Shown piece by piece: positions 10,101-17,307 of a stretch of 46,626 nucleotides of DNA. This DNA is from Puniceicoccaceae bacterium 5H (lineage in GTDB: Bacteria > Verrucomicrobiota > Verrucomicrobiia > Opitutales > Oceanipulchritudinaceae): positions 1 through 46,626 of the forward strand of contig WOUP01000025.1 of NCBI GenBank assembly GCA_009772895.1, given 5' to 3'. The notes under the pieces were generated by a model. That model searched no databases and had not been told where the DNA came from. It was given only the letters and a program-made list of their open reading frames with translations. A program made the translations under genes and the position numbers. Position 1 is the first letter of the stretch; the number at the start of each line of letters is the position of its first letter.

Positions 10101-10591
10101 TCCACCGGATTCAAATCGATGTAGTGAGACGTAAACGCCTCATTGCCGCGCACCGCCGCTTCGTCTGCCAGGCCGAGGTCTTGCGCGAACTGGAAGTCTA
10201 CCGTGCGGACGCGTTCGCTGCGATTCGTCACCTCGACGGTCCAGGCCCAGGCCGCCTCGCGGGGGTGCAGTTGCACCTGGGCGACCGCCGTCAGCTCGTC
10301 CTCATCGGTCTGCCAGGCCGCGGCGTCTCCCCCCTCGGTGCCGAAAGCCGCACCGGGTTTGACCAGCGAGCGCGCCGTCAGGACGGCTTCGCCCCGGCGC
10401 TCGCGCATAAACAGGCGAAACAGGCCCTCCGCATACGGGTCGGGGATCAACTGATTGATGAGAATCGCGTCATGGCGCAGAGCGCTGGGCACACCGTCGG
10501 TCGAGAGCTGCAGCGTCAGCGGCGAAGCGTGGCGCAGCGTAACCGAACCGAGCTCGGCGGTAGCGGGGCTGGAGGCGGTGACTTTTTGCAT
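7172..10591 (-). CDS. GH94 phosphorylase, probable 1,2-beta-oligoglucan phosphorylase
   Basis: Protein of 1139 residues without a signal peptide, so cytoplasmic. The N-terminal part (AILINQLIPDPYAEGLFRLF, about 45-65) and total length fit the long GH94 enzymes that phosphorolyse beta-1,2-gluco-oligosaccharides to glucose 1-phosphate, rather than cellobiose phosphorylase (about 800 residues). The catalytic (alpha/alpha)6 domain holds GLEQYGGAAWGVRDVCQG; D656 in RDVCQG sits where the family general acid is expected. HNASIHFSAPHG and GGWPQWFMHAPF are also conserved features. It shares a TAATG junction with the GH3 gene downstream and lies 113 bases after the TonB receptor gene. The beta-1,2 assignment combines length, motifs and context; other GH94 specificities remain possible. 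Confidence 0.85.
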   Translation of the reverse strand: MQKVTASSPATAELGSVTLRHASPLTLQLSTDGVPSALRHDAILINQLIPDPYAEGLFRLFMRERRGEAVLTARSLVKPGAAFGTEGGDAAAWQTDEDELTAVAQVQLHPREAAWAWTVEVTNRSERVRTVDFQFAQDLGLADEAAVRGNEAFTSHYIDLNPVEDEDLGWLILARQNQAASEGRHPLLLAACLEGATAFCTDGWQFFGADHRFTSVPKAVMEASLPSEKLQYECAMACLQSAPLEIEPGQSRRITFLLRFLPDHPEASSAEDVRYLRALLPTDWVRPLVAEDLPAPDLPPSLFQRAPWLHGGELSEAEWGQWFPGERRHEERDTKGRLLSFFQDGATHVVARAKEATILRPHGHILRSGDYTRVDPGHMGLTCYAAGIFGAQSYLGNTNLARLLPVVRNALGVTRSSGQRIFVEIDGVWLQLGIPSAFTITPGEVRWLYRLEGLTIEVQAACSEYLPASFLRIRVRQGDPCRLLVSHRVMAGDSEGDTAATVEFEPEQGMAMVVPSGESLFAQQEPDTLFGLGFGDPGTLDALEGTAGIQPGANQGNAAYVVFRSLPTRRCDVVLAGVREGEEALREVIHEARTALAGDVVPAAPPPVPLHLYGGEDAGVGRVDEILPWYHHNASIHFSAPHGLEQYGGAAWGVRDVCQGSLEWLLAVDRLDVARAVLRTVFGQQYAREGGWPQWFMHAPFQFIQQHESHGDVCFWPVKALCDYLARSNDLSLLDERVEYTEPGTFRQVGPAETILRHCDRVIALLESRLVGDTALVNYGDGDWDDTLQPADPKLRTRMISAWTVGLAYHTLRLFREVCARREDAGRVAQLDDLLARMRRDFHAQLVVDDVVAGFLIRDEDGDKLLLHPNDSSTGIRYRLLPMTRSILAELFEPEEAARHLEIVRREMLFDDGVRLMSEPVRYRGGVEHYFKRAETAANIGREVGLMYVHAHIRYAEALAKVGDAEGFWRALQLVNPVGLQAILPQAVARQANVFFSSSDADFADREDASARWDELRAGKVAVRGGWRLYSSGPGLFLNLVKSCLLGVRPSFGDVVLDPVLPPSLDGLVAEVRLFDHPVSITYRVRGRGFGPEAVQINGTRLAPSRREENPYRTGGLILEASEVTPLLVPDQNRITIEV

Positions 10592-10656
10592 GAAAACGGG
10601 AGGGGCGGCACGGCGTGCACCATGCCGCTCGATAAGGTGGAACGTGAAAGAGCAAA

Positions 10657-10686
10657 GGCAGCGCCGCCCGCGAGGAGGGCGCTGCC
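10657..10686 (-). terminator. Hairpin between receptor and GH94 genes (terminator or attenuator)
   Basis: Perfect 9-bp stem GGCAGCGCC (10657-10665) with GGCGCTGCC (10678-10686), loop of 12. On the minus strand it lies just after the TonB receptor stop and is followed by TTTGCTCTTT, a broken U-tract. It could end part of the transcripts so that the receptor is made in excess over the cytoplasmic enzyme, or protect the receptor mRNA 3' end. Confidence 0.6.
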
Positions 10687-10704
10687 GGGCACAAAAGCGT
10701 GCGC

Positions 10705-13551
10705 TTAGAAAGTCACCTTGGCGGTAAACCGGAAGGTGCGCGGAGACTGTATATACCAGGAGTTGGGCACATGGCGGCCGTCGGCATCCTGATAGGCGTA
10801 GTGGTAGTCGGTGATGATCGGGTCGTTGTCATCAAACACGTTGTCCACGTTCAGCGCAAAGCGCACCGGCAAGTTGTGGATCTCCATCTCGTAGGCGAGC
10901 AGGAGGTTGGTCGTGGTGATGTCCGAGCCCCAGTATTCCTCGCCATCGTAGACGTTGGCATAGCGACGCCCCGTCTTGGAAATCCCGGCCCCGATGGACA
11001 GACCGTCGAGCACGCTGTCTTCGAGGAACGAGTAGGTGCCGAAGAAACTGGCCGTGTATTTGACCGAGCCTGCGACCGTCGTGCCCGGAACGGATTGGGC
11101 CAGCTTGTCGCGCACCGTTTCGATCTGGTTGCGCAGCGCGTCGGCATCGTCCTGGGTGTCGGCGGTATCGACGCCGGCTTCCCACGTGTCGATGTATTGG
11201 TCGAAGTAGGAGCGCGAGTCCGGGTAGTAGTTCACCACTTCGGAGGTCGGCTTGGCGTAGCTGGCCTGCAGGCGGATGTTTTCCGTCGGGTTGGCCGTCA
11301 CTTCAAACTCCCAGCCCTCGATATCGCGGTCGGTCGTGTCGGAGTAAGCCAGCCCCGTGCGGGCGGTATCGCGCTCCAGCTGCGGGTTGGCGTCGTAATA
11401 ACGCTCCCAGATGCCGCGCAGGCCGACCGGGTTTTCGACGAGGTGCCCCTCGGACTTGGTGTCGTAGCGGGTCAGCGTCACGTAATACTTGTTGTCGTCG
11501 GTCGAGATCCGGATGCCGTAGTCGACCCCACTGCCCTCTTCCGGGCCGGGGCGTTCACCGTTGAGCAACGGCTGGGACCCCGGATTCGGCGGCTGGATGT
11601 TTTGCGAGTAGTTGGCGAACACGCCCAGCCAGTGGAAGTAATAGATACCGCCCAGCGAGTAGGTGGTGTGGGTGTCGCTCTCGTCCGTGATCGCCGTCGA
11701 GAGGTTTTGGCCGCGGCGCAACTCCTCGATGTGCTCGTCGTAGCTGTCGACGCGCATGCCGGCCAGAATGCTCAGCGAGTCGTCGAAGAAGCGCGAGTGC
11801 GAGAGCACGGCGAAGTCCTTCAGCTTGAAGGTATCGTCGAAGTCGAACCAATAGCCGTCCGCCTTCGGGGCCCAGATCACGCTCTCTGGAAGTTCAAGCT
11901 GCTGGTTGGGCTGATCCAGGTAAAGACGGCCCCAGACCATGTTCTGCACCCAGTCCGCCGGGTTGTCCAAGGTCGAGGGATCCACCGTCTGCCCCAGATA
12001 CTGGCGCGCGGAGATCTCGAGTTTCTTGTAGGAAGTCGACGCGCTGAAGAGCTGGTGCGCCGGCATGTCGAACAGCCGGTAGTCCAGATTGTAGTTAATC
12101 TGCACCCGCGCCTCGCTCACCGTGCGGCTCTGCGTCTGCTGGCTGAGGAAGAAGTCGGCGTAAGCCTGACCGAAGTTCGGATTGGGCTGGCCGTTAGGCA
12201 ACTCGCGGTTGATGTCGATGGCCGCACCCCCGGTCGACTCATAGGCCTGGGCCGACTGGTTGTCTTCGTAGCGGTAAGCCGACGCGGTGGCCTCGAAGTT
12301 CTCGTTGAACTTGTGGTTCACCGTCAGCGTGAAGTCCTTGTATTCGGTGTCGGACACCCCGCTGCCATAGGTCCAGTCATCGTCCGGCAAGACGGGAATG
12401 CCGGCGGTCGAAAAGAGCTCGCCGTCTGCCCCCAGCCGGATCTCGTCCGGGTAGAAGCCCGCACGCGGCTGGTAGTTCAACGGCGTGTTGTTGGGCAGGC
12501 TGGTATTGGAGGCATAGCCGCCGGCCCATTCCTGCAACTGGGCATCCTCGCCCAGCCCGGGAATCAGCACGGGGTATTTCGTCAGCCAGTCGCCCCAGCC
12601 GCCCGCATTCTGGATGGGCTGGGTATTGTCGGCGCCCGGGCCGGTCGGGGCCGCACCCCAGGTCTCGGAGGCCGTCTCACCGTCCCAACCGGAAACCTTG
12701 TCGATGATGTTGGTGCCGAAGAGCGTGCGCTCCTTGTCCGCGTATTCCGCCTCGAAGGTCACCGAGGTCTGGGGAGACGGACGGTAAAGGACGGCCAGCG
12801 TCGCGGCGCGAAATTCGCCGTTGTCGTTTTCCTGCCAGCCCTTGAAGTCGTCGGCCACGGCGTTGAGGCGCACGGCCACGGTGTCGGTCGCGACCTGATT
12901 GGCGTCCAGCTCGAAGCGGGCGCCGCCGTTGCTGTCCAGGGTTGCCGTGGTCGTGGCGAAGGTGTCGTCGAGGCGTGGCCGCTTGGTGTAGACGGCGAGC
13001 GTGCCGCCCACCGTGCCGAGGCCGAAGACCAGCGAGTTGGGGCCGCGCAGGAACTCGATCCGGTCGATGTTGTAGCTGTCCGGATTCTGGTAGAAGGAGA
13101 AATAGTTACGCGTCGGGCCGGGGCCGCCTTGCTGGCCCGGGCCCGCACTGCGGTAGTTGAACGACCAGTCCTGGAACGCCGCACCGCCTTGGCCGCGGCC
13201 AGCGTTAGGATCGGCCGCCACGACGTTGGGCGCCCACTTCAGCGCGCCGCGCACGTCCTGGATGCCCAGGTCTTCGATAAAGGTCGAGGTCAGTGCGGAG
13301 ACGGACGACGGGGTGAGCTTGAGCGGGGTGTTGATGCGGCCGCCCGCGAGGGAGTCGACGGCCACATAGCCGACGTCGCCGCCCGTATTCACTTCAAAGG
13401 ACGCCAGTTCAAAAACTTGTTCGGGGTCGGGGGAGTCGTCGCCGCTTTCGGCGGGGGTCGTCGTGGTCTGCGCCGACAGAGCGAGGGGCAAACCGAGGGC
13501 CAGCAGACTGAGGCTGGACCAGAGCAGTTTCTGATGCGAAACAGGCTTCAT
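10705..13551 (-). CDS. TonB-dependent outer-membrane receptor
   Basis: Protein of 948 residues: signal peptide about 1-27 (LLWSSLSLLALGLPLALSAQ), plug domain (about 45-210) with FELASFEV, RINTPLKLTPSSVSALT and RIEFLRGPNSLVFGLGTVGG, then a long beta-barrel with many aromatic alternating strands, ending in the C-terminal phenylalanine used for barrel assembly (RFTAKVTF). It should import oligosaccharides across the outer membrane with TonB/ExbBD energy. There is no SusD-like gene beside it, as is usual in Verrucomicrobiota. It is the first gene of a minus-strand unit running to the GPH symporter. A candidate operator and a short palindrome lie in the 370 bases upstream. The sugar cargo is inferred from the cluster. 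Confidence 0.92.
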   Translation of the reverse strand: MKPVSHQKLLWSSLSLLALGLPLALSAQTTTTPAESGDDSPDPEQVFELASFEVNTGGDVGYVAVDSLAGGRINTPLKLTPSSVSALTSTFIEDLGIQDVRGALKWAPNVVAADPNAGRGQGGAAFQDWSFNYRSAGPGQQGGPGPTRNYFSFYQNPDSYNIDRIEFLRGPNSLVFGLGTVGGTLAVYTKRPRLDDTFATTTATLDSNGGARFELDANQVATDTVAVRLNAVADDFKGWQENDNGEFRAATLAVLYRPSPQTSVTFEAEYADKERTLFGTNIIDKVSGWDGETASETWGAAPTGPGADNTQPIQNAGGWGDWLTKYPVLIPGLGEDAQLQEWAGGYASNTSLPNNTPLNYQPRAGFYPDEIRLGADGELFSTAGIPVLPDDDWTYGSGVSDTEYKDFTLTVNHKFNENFEATASAYRYEDNQSAQAYESTGGAAIDINRELPNGQPNPNFGQAYADFFLSQQTQSRTVSEARVQINYNLDYRLFDMPAHQLFSASTSYKKLEISARQYLGQTVDPSTLDNPADWVQNMVWGRLYLDQPNQQLELPESVIWAPKADGYWFDFDDTFKLKDFAVLSHSRFFDDSLSILAGMRVDSYDEHIEELRRGQNLSTAITDESDTHTTYSLGGIYYFHWLGVFANYSQNIQPPNPGSQPLLNGERPGPEEGSGVDYGIRISTDDNKYYVTLTRYDTKSEGHLVENPVGLRGIWERYYDANPQLERDTARTGLAYSDTTDRDIEGWEFEVTANPTENIRLQASYAKPTSEVVNYYPDSRSYFDQYIDTWEAGVDTADTQDDADALRNQIETVRDKLAQSVPGTTVAGSVKYTASFFGTYSFLEDSVLDGLSIGAGISKTGRRYANVYDGEEYWGSDITTTNLLLAYEMEIHNLPVRFALNVDNVFDDNDPIITDYHYAYQDADGRHVPNSWYIQSPRTFRFTAKVTF

Positions 13552-13736
13552 TGGGGTAGTCGTGTTGAGGTTATTTCAGCTGACTTGGGGATTTCTCAGC
13601 CTGAAAGGAGGGGGAGTTGCCGCAGCAGGGTGGCTGCAGTCATGCCGGCTTCGTCAGCTCGGCGGATCATTTCAGGGTAAAGGGAGCAGACGCCGCGTAC
13701 TGGGGGTGGCATCTTGCCTCAATAAAGAATGAAAAC

Positions 13737-13751
13737 ATTTGCAATGCAAAT
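13737..13751. promoter_or_regulatory. Perfect palindrome ATTTGCA-A-TGCAAAT upstream of the TonB receptor
   Basis: Two 7-bp arms around one base, 186 bases before the receptor start. On the minus strand TTGCAT inside it and TTTATT 17 bases later could be a weak -35/-10 pair, placing the palindrome on the -35 box. The octamer ATGCAAAT also occurs in the operator-like site at 19685. Possible regulator-binding site or half-sites; unproven. Confidence 0.45.
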
Positions 13752-13851
13752 GCAAAACACACCTTTCTTGCACTTTTTTATCCCGAATTATGCAGCTAAA
13801 TGACTCAATATTGCGTGCTTCAGCCGTAACAAGGCCCACAGCGCAAAATGA

Positions 13852-13867
13852 ATGACAACGTTTGCAT
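13852..13867. promoter_or_regulatory. Candidate LacI operator upstream of the TonB receptor unit
   Basis: ATGACAACGTTTGCAT is an imperfect palindrome centred on CG, the usual form of a LacI-family operator. Its reverse complement ATGCAAACGTTGTCAT matches 15 of 16 bases of the site at 19685-19700 upstream of the other transcription unit of this locus. It lies between the lacI-type gene and the receptor gene, 301 bases before the receptor start. Confidence 0.6.
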
Positions 13868-13920
13868 TCACGCGATCACTACACGGATCCGTAAACGCCT
13901 GGAAGGCGCGGGTAAGCAAC

Positions 13921-14997
13921 CTACGCGACGCGGGTGGAGTCGCGAATGACGAGTGATGCCGCCAGGTCGGCCAACTGGGGCGAATGGACCTGCCCCTTGG
14001 CATTGGCCGCCTCTACAATGGCGACGACCGCCCGCTCGGCCATGGCGGCCAGGGGCTGGCGTATTGTCGTGAGCGCGGGACGCGCCATGGTAGCCCACGG
14101 TCCATCGTCAAAGCCTACCACAGAAATGTCGCCGGGGCAGCTCAGGCCGGCAGTTTGCAGGGCCGTTATGGCGCCAAAGGCGATTTCGTCGCTCGCGCAG
14201 CACAGGGCGGTCGGGCGTTCCCGGCACTCCAGCAAACGTTCCATCGCGCCCCGGCCCCCTTCAAAGTTGAAGCCGCCCTCGAGGATCCATTCGGGGCGCG
14301 TCTGTAGCTTCAACTCCTCGATCGTCTCCCGATAGCCGCTATTGCGCTCATAGGCGTCCCGCGATTCCGCGGGGCCGAGCAGCAGGCCGACTTGCGTGTG
14401 ACCGAGCTGGTGCAGCAGTCGCATAGCCGAGCGAGCCCCATCGGCGTTGTTCACGCCCACCACCGGCATGTCCAGCGACCGCGTGTCGATGTCGCGCGGC
14501 AGGGCGGCCTTGGTCAGCACCAATGGGCGCCGGTAGCCGCGCAGCTGCTCCACGTCTTCCCGCGACAGCGGCTCCGCCAGGTAGATCACGCCCGAGCTCT
14601 CGAGCCCCACGTGCTGGATCGCCTCGCGGAAGTCCTCCCCCTTTTTGCGGTTGAGGGTGCGGATCTGCACATCCCAGTCGCGCGCGGCCGCCGAGTGCAG
14701 GGTGCCAGCGAGGAAGCGGCCATAAAACTCCGAGAAAAAGATGCTCTCGTCCATCGGCACGATCACCGTCAACGTGGCATTGACGCCCCGGCGCAACATA
14801 CGCGCGCCCGGGTTGGGTGAAAAGCCGCGCCGCTCCGCCAGATCGAGGATGGCCTTGCGGCGCTCCGCGCTCACCAAGTGGGCCGTCTCCTGTCGCAGGG
14901 CCCGGGAGACCGTGGAAGCCGAGATGCCGAGCTCGGCGGCAATCGACAGGATTCCGGGTTTGTCGATTTTGGAAGACTTGGAGGATGAACGGGCCAT
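13921..14997 (-). CDS. LacI-family transcriptional regulator
   Basis: Protein of 358 residues: DNA-binding helix-turn-helix and hinge at about 15-65 (LSIAAELGISASTVSRALRQ, then NPGARMLRRG), followed by a periplasmic-binding-protein-like sensor domain (about 75-350; VIYLAEPLSRED, VVGVNNADGARSAMRLLHQLGHTQVGLLLG, VVGFDDGPWATMARPALTTIRQP). These proteins usually repress sugar genes until a ligand derived from the sugar binds. It lies between GH31 (110-base gap upstream) and the TonB receptor (369-base gap downstream), all on the same strand, and is the natural reader of the paired operator-like sites at 13852 and 19685. An 11/16 match to the operator at 15071-15086, just upstream of this gene, could allow autoregulation. 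Confidence 0.93.
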   Translation of the reverse strand: MARSSSKSSKIDKPGILSIAAELGISASTVSRALRQETAHLVSAERRKAILDLAERRGFSPNPGARMLRRGVNATLTVIVPMDESIFFSEFYGRFLAGTLHSAAARDWDVQIRTLNRKKGEDFREAIQHVGLESSGVIYLAEPLSREDVEQLRGYRRPLVLTKAALPRDIDTRSLDMPVVGVNNADGARSAMRLLHQLGHTQVGLLLGPAESRDAYERNSGYRETIEELKLQTRPEWILEGGFNFEGGRGAMERLLECRERPTALCCASDEIAFGAITALQTAGLSCPGDISVVGFDDGPWATMARPALTTIRQPLAAMAERAVVAIVEAANAKGQVHSPQLADLAASLVIRDSTRVA

Positions 14998-15070
14998 GCG
15001 GGCGTTAAAACGGACGTTACGGTGGCGAAAGAACGGGCACGACGCAAGGGTCGCCGCCCGACTCTAGCGG

Positions 15071-15086
15071 ACGCCAACGTTTACCC
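15071..15086. promoter_or_regulatory. Weak operator-like site upstream of the LacI gene
   Basis: ACGCCAACGTTTACCC keeps the CAACGTTT core of the site at 13852 (11 of 16 positions). It is 74 bases before the LacI start, in the 110-base gap after GH31. It may be an autoregulatory site or chance similarity. Confidence 0.3.
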
Positions 15087-15108
15087 TTAGGGGAGGCTGC
15101 CTATAAAA

Positions 15109-17283
15109 TCAATGCTCGAGGCGTACCACGACAGGCTGGCCGTCCACACCCTCGCCGCGCGAGACGCCATGGTCGCCCACGATTTCGACCACGACGGGAC
15201 GCTCCGGGCGGGGCCGGTCGCCCTCGGTCGAGACCACCCGCACGGTCACTTCGTCACCCTGGCGCACCGCCTCATAGGTCGTCAGCAGGTAGTCGCCCTC
15301 GCGGTAATCGAAGCCGTCACCGTCATCCTCATAGAGCGTGCCGCGGGCCTGACCGTCTTCGTCCAGCGACACCATCAGCGTCAGCGGATCGAGCGATGGT
15401 TCCGCCGTGCTCTGGATGACCTTGCCGACCGGCAGGATCGCCCCACCCCGCAGCTTGAGCTCGGCTTGATAGCCGTCCGCTTCCACGTCACCCTCCAGCA
15501 ACGAGATCGAGCGCCACGTGCCCTGCGGCAAGGCCGGGTCCTCCGCCCATTGCGGCACCACCAGCAGGTCTGCGCCGACGAGGAACGCCTGATCTTCCTC
15601 GCGCAGGCGCTGGTCTTGCGGATCGGCAAAGAAGACCGGACGCATCACCGGCAGGCCGTCGACCGAGCTTTCGCGAAAGAGCGTGTAGTAATACGGCAGC
15701 AGCCGGTAGCGACGCTGCAGGGCCGTGCGGGCCACGTCGGTCACCTCCGGCCCGAACGCCCAGGGCTCCTTGGCGTTGGAATCCTTGGTGGCATGCCCGC
15801 GGGCAAAGGGGAAGAAGCTGCCCACCGCAACCCAGTTGGCCCACAGGTCGGCCTCCGCATCGTTGCCGAAGCCGCCGAGGTCCGGGCCGTTGAACGGCTG
15901 CCCCGAGAGGCCCAGGTTGAGCGTCATGGGGATCGACCAGCGCAGGTGCTCCCAGGTGGAAAGGTTGTCGCCCGTCCAGGTCGCCGCGTAGCGCTGCCCG
16001 CCGATGTAGTTGGCGCGCGTCAGCACAAAGGGGCGCTTGTCGGGATTGACGTCGAGGACGCCCTCGCGCGTCGCCTCGACCATCAACATGCCGTAGACGT
16101 TGTGATACTGGGCATGCGGACCCGCCGGCAGCTCACCGCCACCACGGTGCCAGTTGTGCAGCGGCATCGTCTTGCTCGGCACGTTCATCACCGCCGGCTC
16201 GTTCATGTCGTTCCAGACGCCGTCGATGCCGGTGGCCATGAAGTCCGCGTACAGGTCGGCCCACCATTCCCGGGTCTCAGGCCGCGTATAGTCCGGAAAC
16301 ACGCAATCCCCCGGCCAGACATTCCCGTGAAAGGGCTGCCCGAAGGCGTCGTGCACCCATACGTCCTCGGCGTTGCCGCTTTCGTAGACGAAGTAATCCG
16401 GGTCGGTCTTGATGCCGGGGTCGATCATCCACACGGCCTTGAAGTTGTGCTCGTGCAGGTAATCATTGACGGCTTCCGGCTCCGGGAAGCCCTCGGGGTC
16501 GAAGGTGAAGACGCGAAAGCCGTCCATGTAGTCGATGTCCATCCAGATGACGTCGCAGGGGATCTCGTGCTCGCGAAAGCCGTCGGCAATCTCCTTTACG
16601 CGGTCGTCCGGATAGTAGGACCAGCGGCTTTGCTGGTAGCCCAGCGCCCACTTCGGCGGCAACGGCATGTGACCGGTCAGGTCGGCCAGGGCCTGCATCA
16701 CCGCCTGCGGCGAATCCCGCTCGATCACCACCACCGGGAACCACGGGCCGTCGCTCGTGAATTCGATGCGGTCCTCCAGCGCAAGGTGAATGCGCCAGGT
16801 GGAATCGGCCAGCACGCCAAAAGCCGTGCCGTCGGGGCGCACCCCCAGCACCCATGGGTGGGACTGGTAGAGCTGGTGACCGTCGTTATCGCGGTAACCG
16901 TAGTTGTCACGGTTCCAGAGCGTAACCTCCCGACCCGAGCGCTCCAGGGGCCCCGTCACCTCTCCCGTGCCGTAGAGACTGGTGCCCTCCGGCACGGCAA
17001 TCGTCGCCTGCGTCTGCTCCACGCCCAGGGCGTATTGTGGACGGATTTGCCAGCCCGTAGGCAGCTTGCCGCTCGGCTCCGGACGTTCCACCAGGGCGTG
17101 CGAATACGGCATCGCCTCCAGCGACAGGTCTTCGGGCAGAAACAGCGCAATAGCGTCACCGATCAGGCCGGAGTAGCCGACCTCGCGGTCGACGAAAGAC
17201 TGGGCGACAGCGGGCGCGGTGAGCGCAAAGCCGACACTGAGGGCGAGCGCGAGTGAGCGCGGACGTAAAGGCAACATGTTCAT
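15109..17283 (-). CDS. Secreted GH31 alpha-glucosidase
   Basis: Protein of 724 residues with a signal peptide (about 1-28, ALALSVGFALTAPAVAQ), a beta-sandwich N domain, and a GH31 catalytic barrel: WMDIDYMDGFRVFTFD (248-262), nucleophile D359 in GVWNDMNEPAV, acid/base candidate D439 in ATWTGDN, and the GQPFNGPDLGGFG loop. The NDMNEPAV...KTMPLHN run resembles alpha-glucosidases more than alpha-xylosidases. It would remove alpha-linked glucose in the periplasm or outside the cell. It starts 24 bases after the stop of the larger PF10091 enzyme, so the two are co-transcribed. An alpha-enzyme in a beta-1,2-glucan locus is odd: either the natural substrate has alpha linkages, or the locus handles more than one glucan. 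Confidence 0.9.
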   Translation of the reverse strand: MNMLPLRPRSLALALSVGFALTAPAVAQSFVDREVGYSGLIGDAIALFLPEDLSLEAMPYSHALVERPEPSGKLPTGWQIRPQYALGVEQTQATIAVPEGTSLYGTGEVTGPLERSGREVTLWNRDNYGYRDNDGHQLYQSHPWVLGVRPDGTAFGVLADSTWRIHLALEDRIEFTSDGPWFPVVVIERDSPQAVMQALADLTGHMPLPPKWALGYQQSRWSYYPDDRVKEIADGFREHEIPCDVIWMDIDYMDGFRVFTFDPEGFPEPEAVNDYLHEHNFKAVWMIDPGIKTDPDYFVYESGNAEDVWVHDAFGQPFHGNVWPGDCVFPDYTRPETREWWADLYADFMATGIDGVWNDMNEPAVMNVPSKTMPLHNWHRGGGELPAGPHAQYHNVYGMLMVEATREGVLDVNPDKRPFVLTRANYIGGQRYAATWTGDNLSTWEHLRWSIPMTLNLGLSGQPFNGPDLGGFGNDAEADLWANWVAVGSFFPFARGHATKDSNAKEPWAFGPEVTDVARTALQRRYRLLPYYYTLFRESSVDGLPVMRPVFFADPQDQRLREEDQAFLVGADLLVVPQWAEDPALPQGTWRSISLLEGDVEADGYQAELKLRGGAILPVGKVIQSTAEPSLDPLTLMVSLDEDGQARGTLYEDDGDGFDYREGDYLLTTYEAVRQGDEVTVRVVSTEGDRPRPERPVVVEIVGDHGVSRGEGVDGQPVVVRLEH

Positions 17284-17307
17284 CGTGGGGTAAAGGCGAA
17301 GCGGGGG

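Noticed and set aside
10699-13680. Plus-strand open frame of 993 codons opposite the TonB receptor
   Set aside because: No signal peptide, no domain, antisense composition; the minus-strand receptor is complete.
15112-17256. Plus-strand open frame of 714 codons opposite GH31
   Set aside because: Shadow of the GH31 gene, with His/Arg/Val-rich composition and no recognisable fold.
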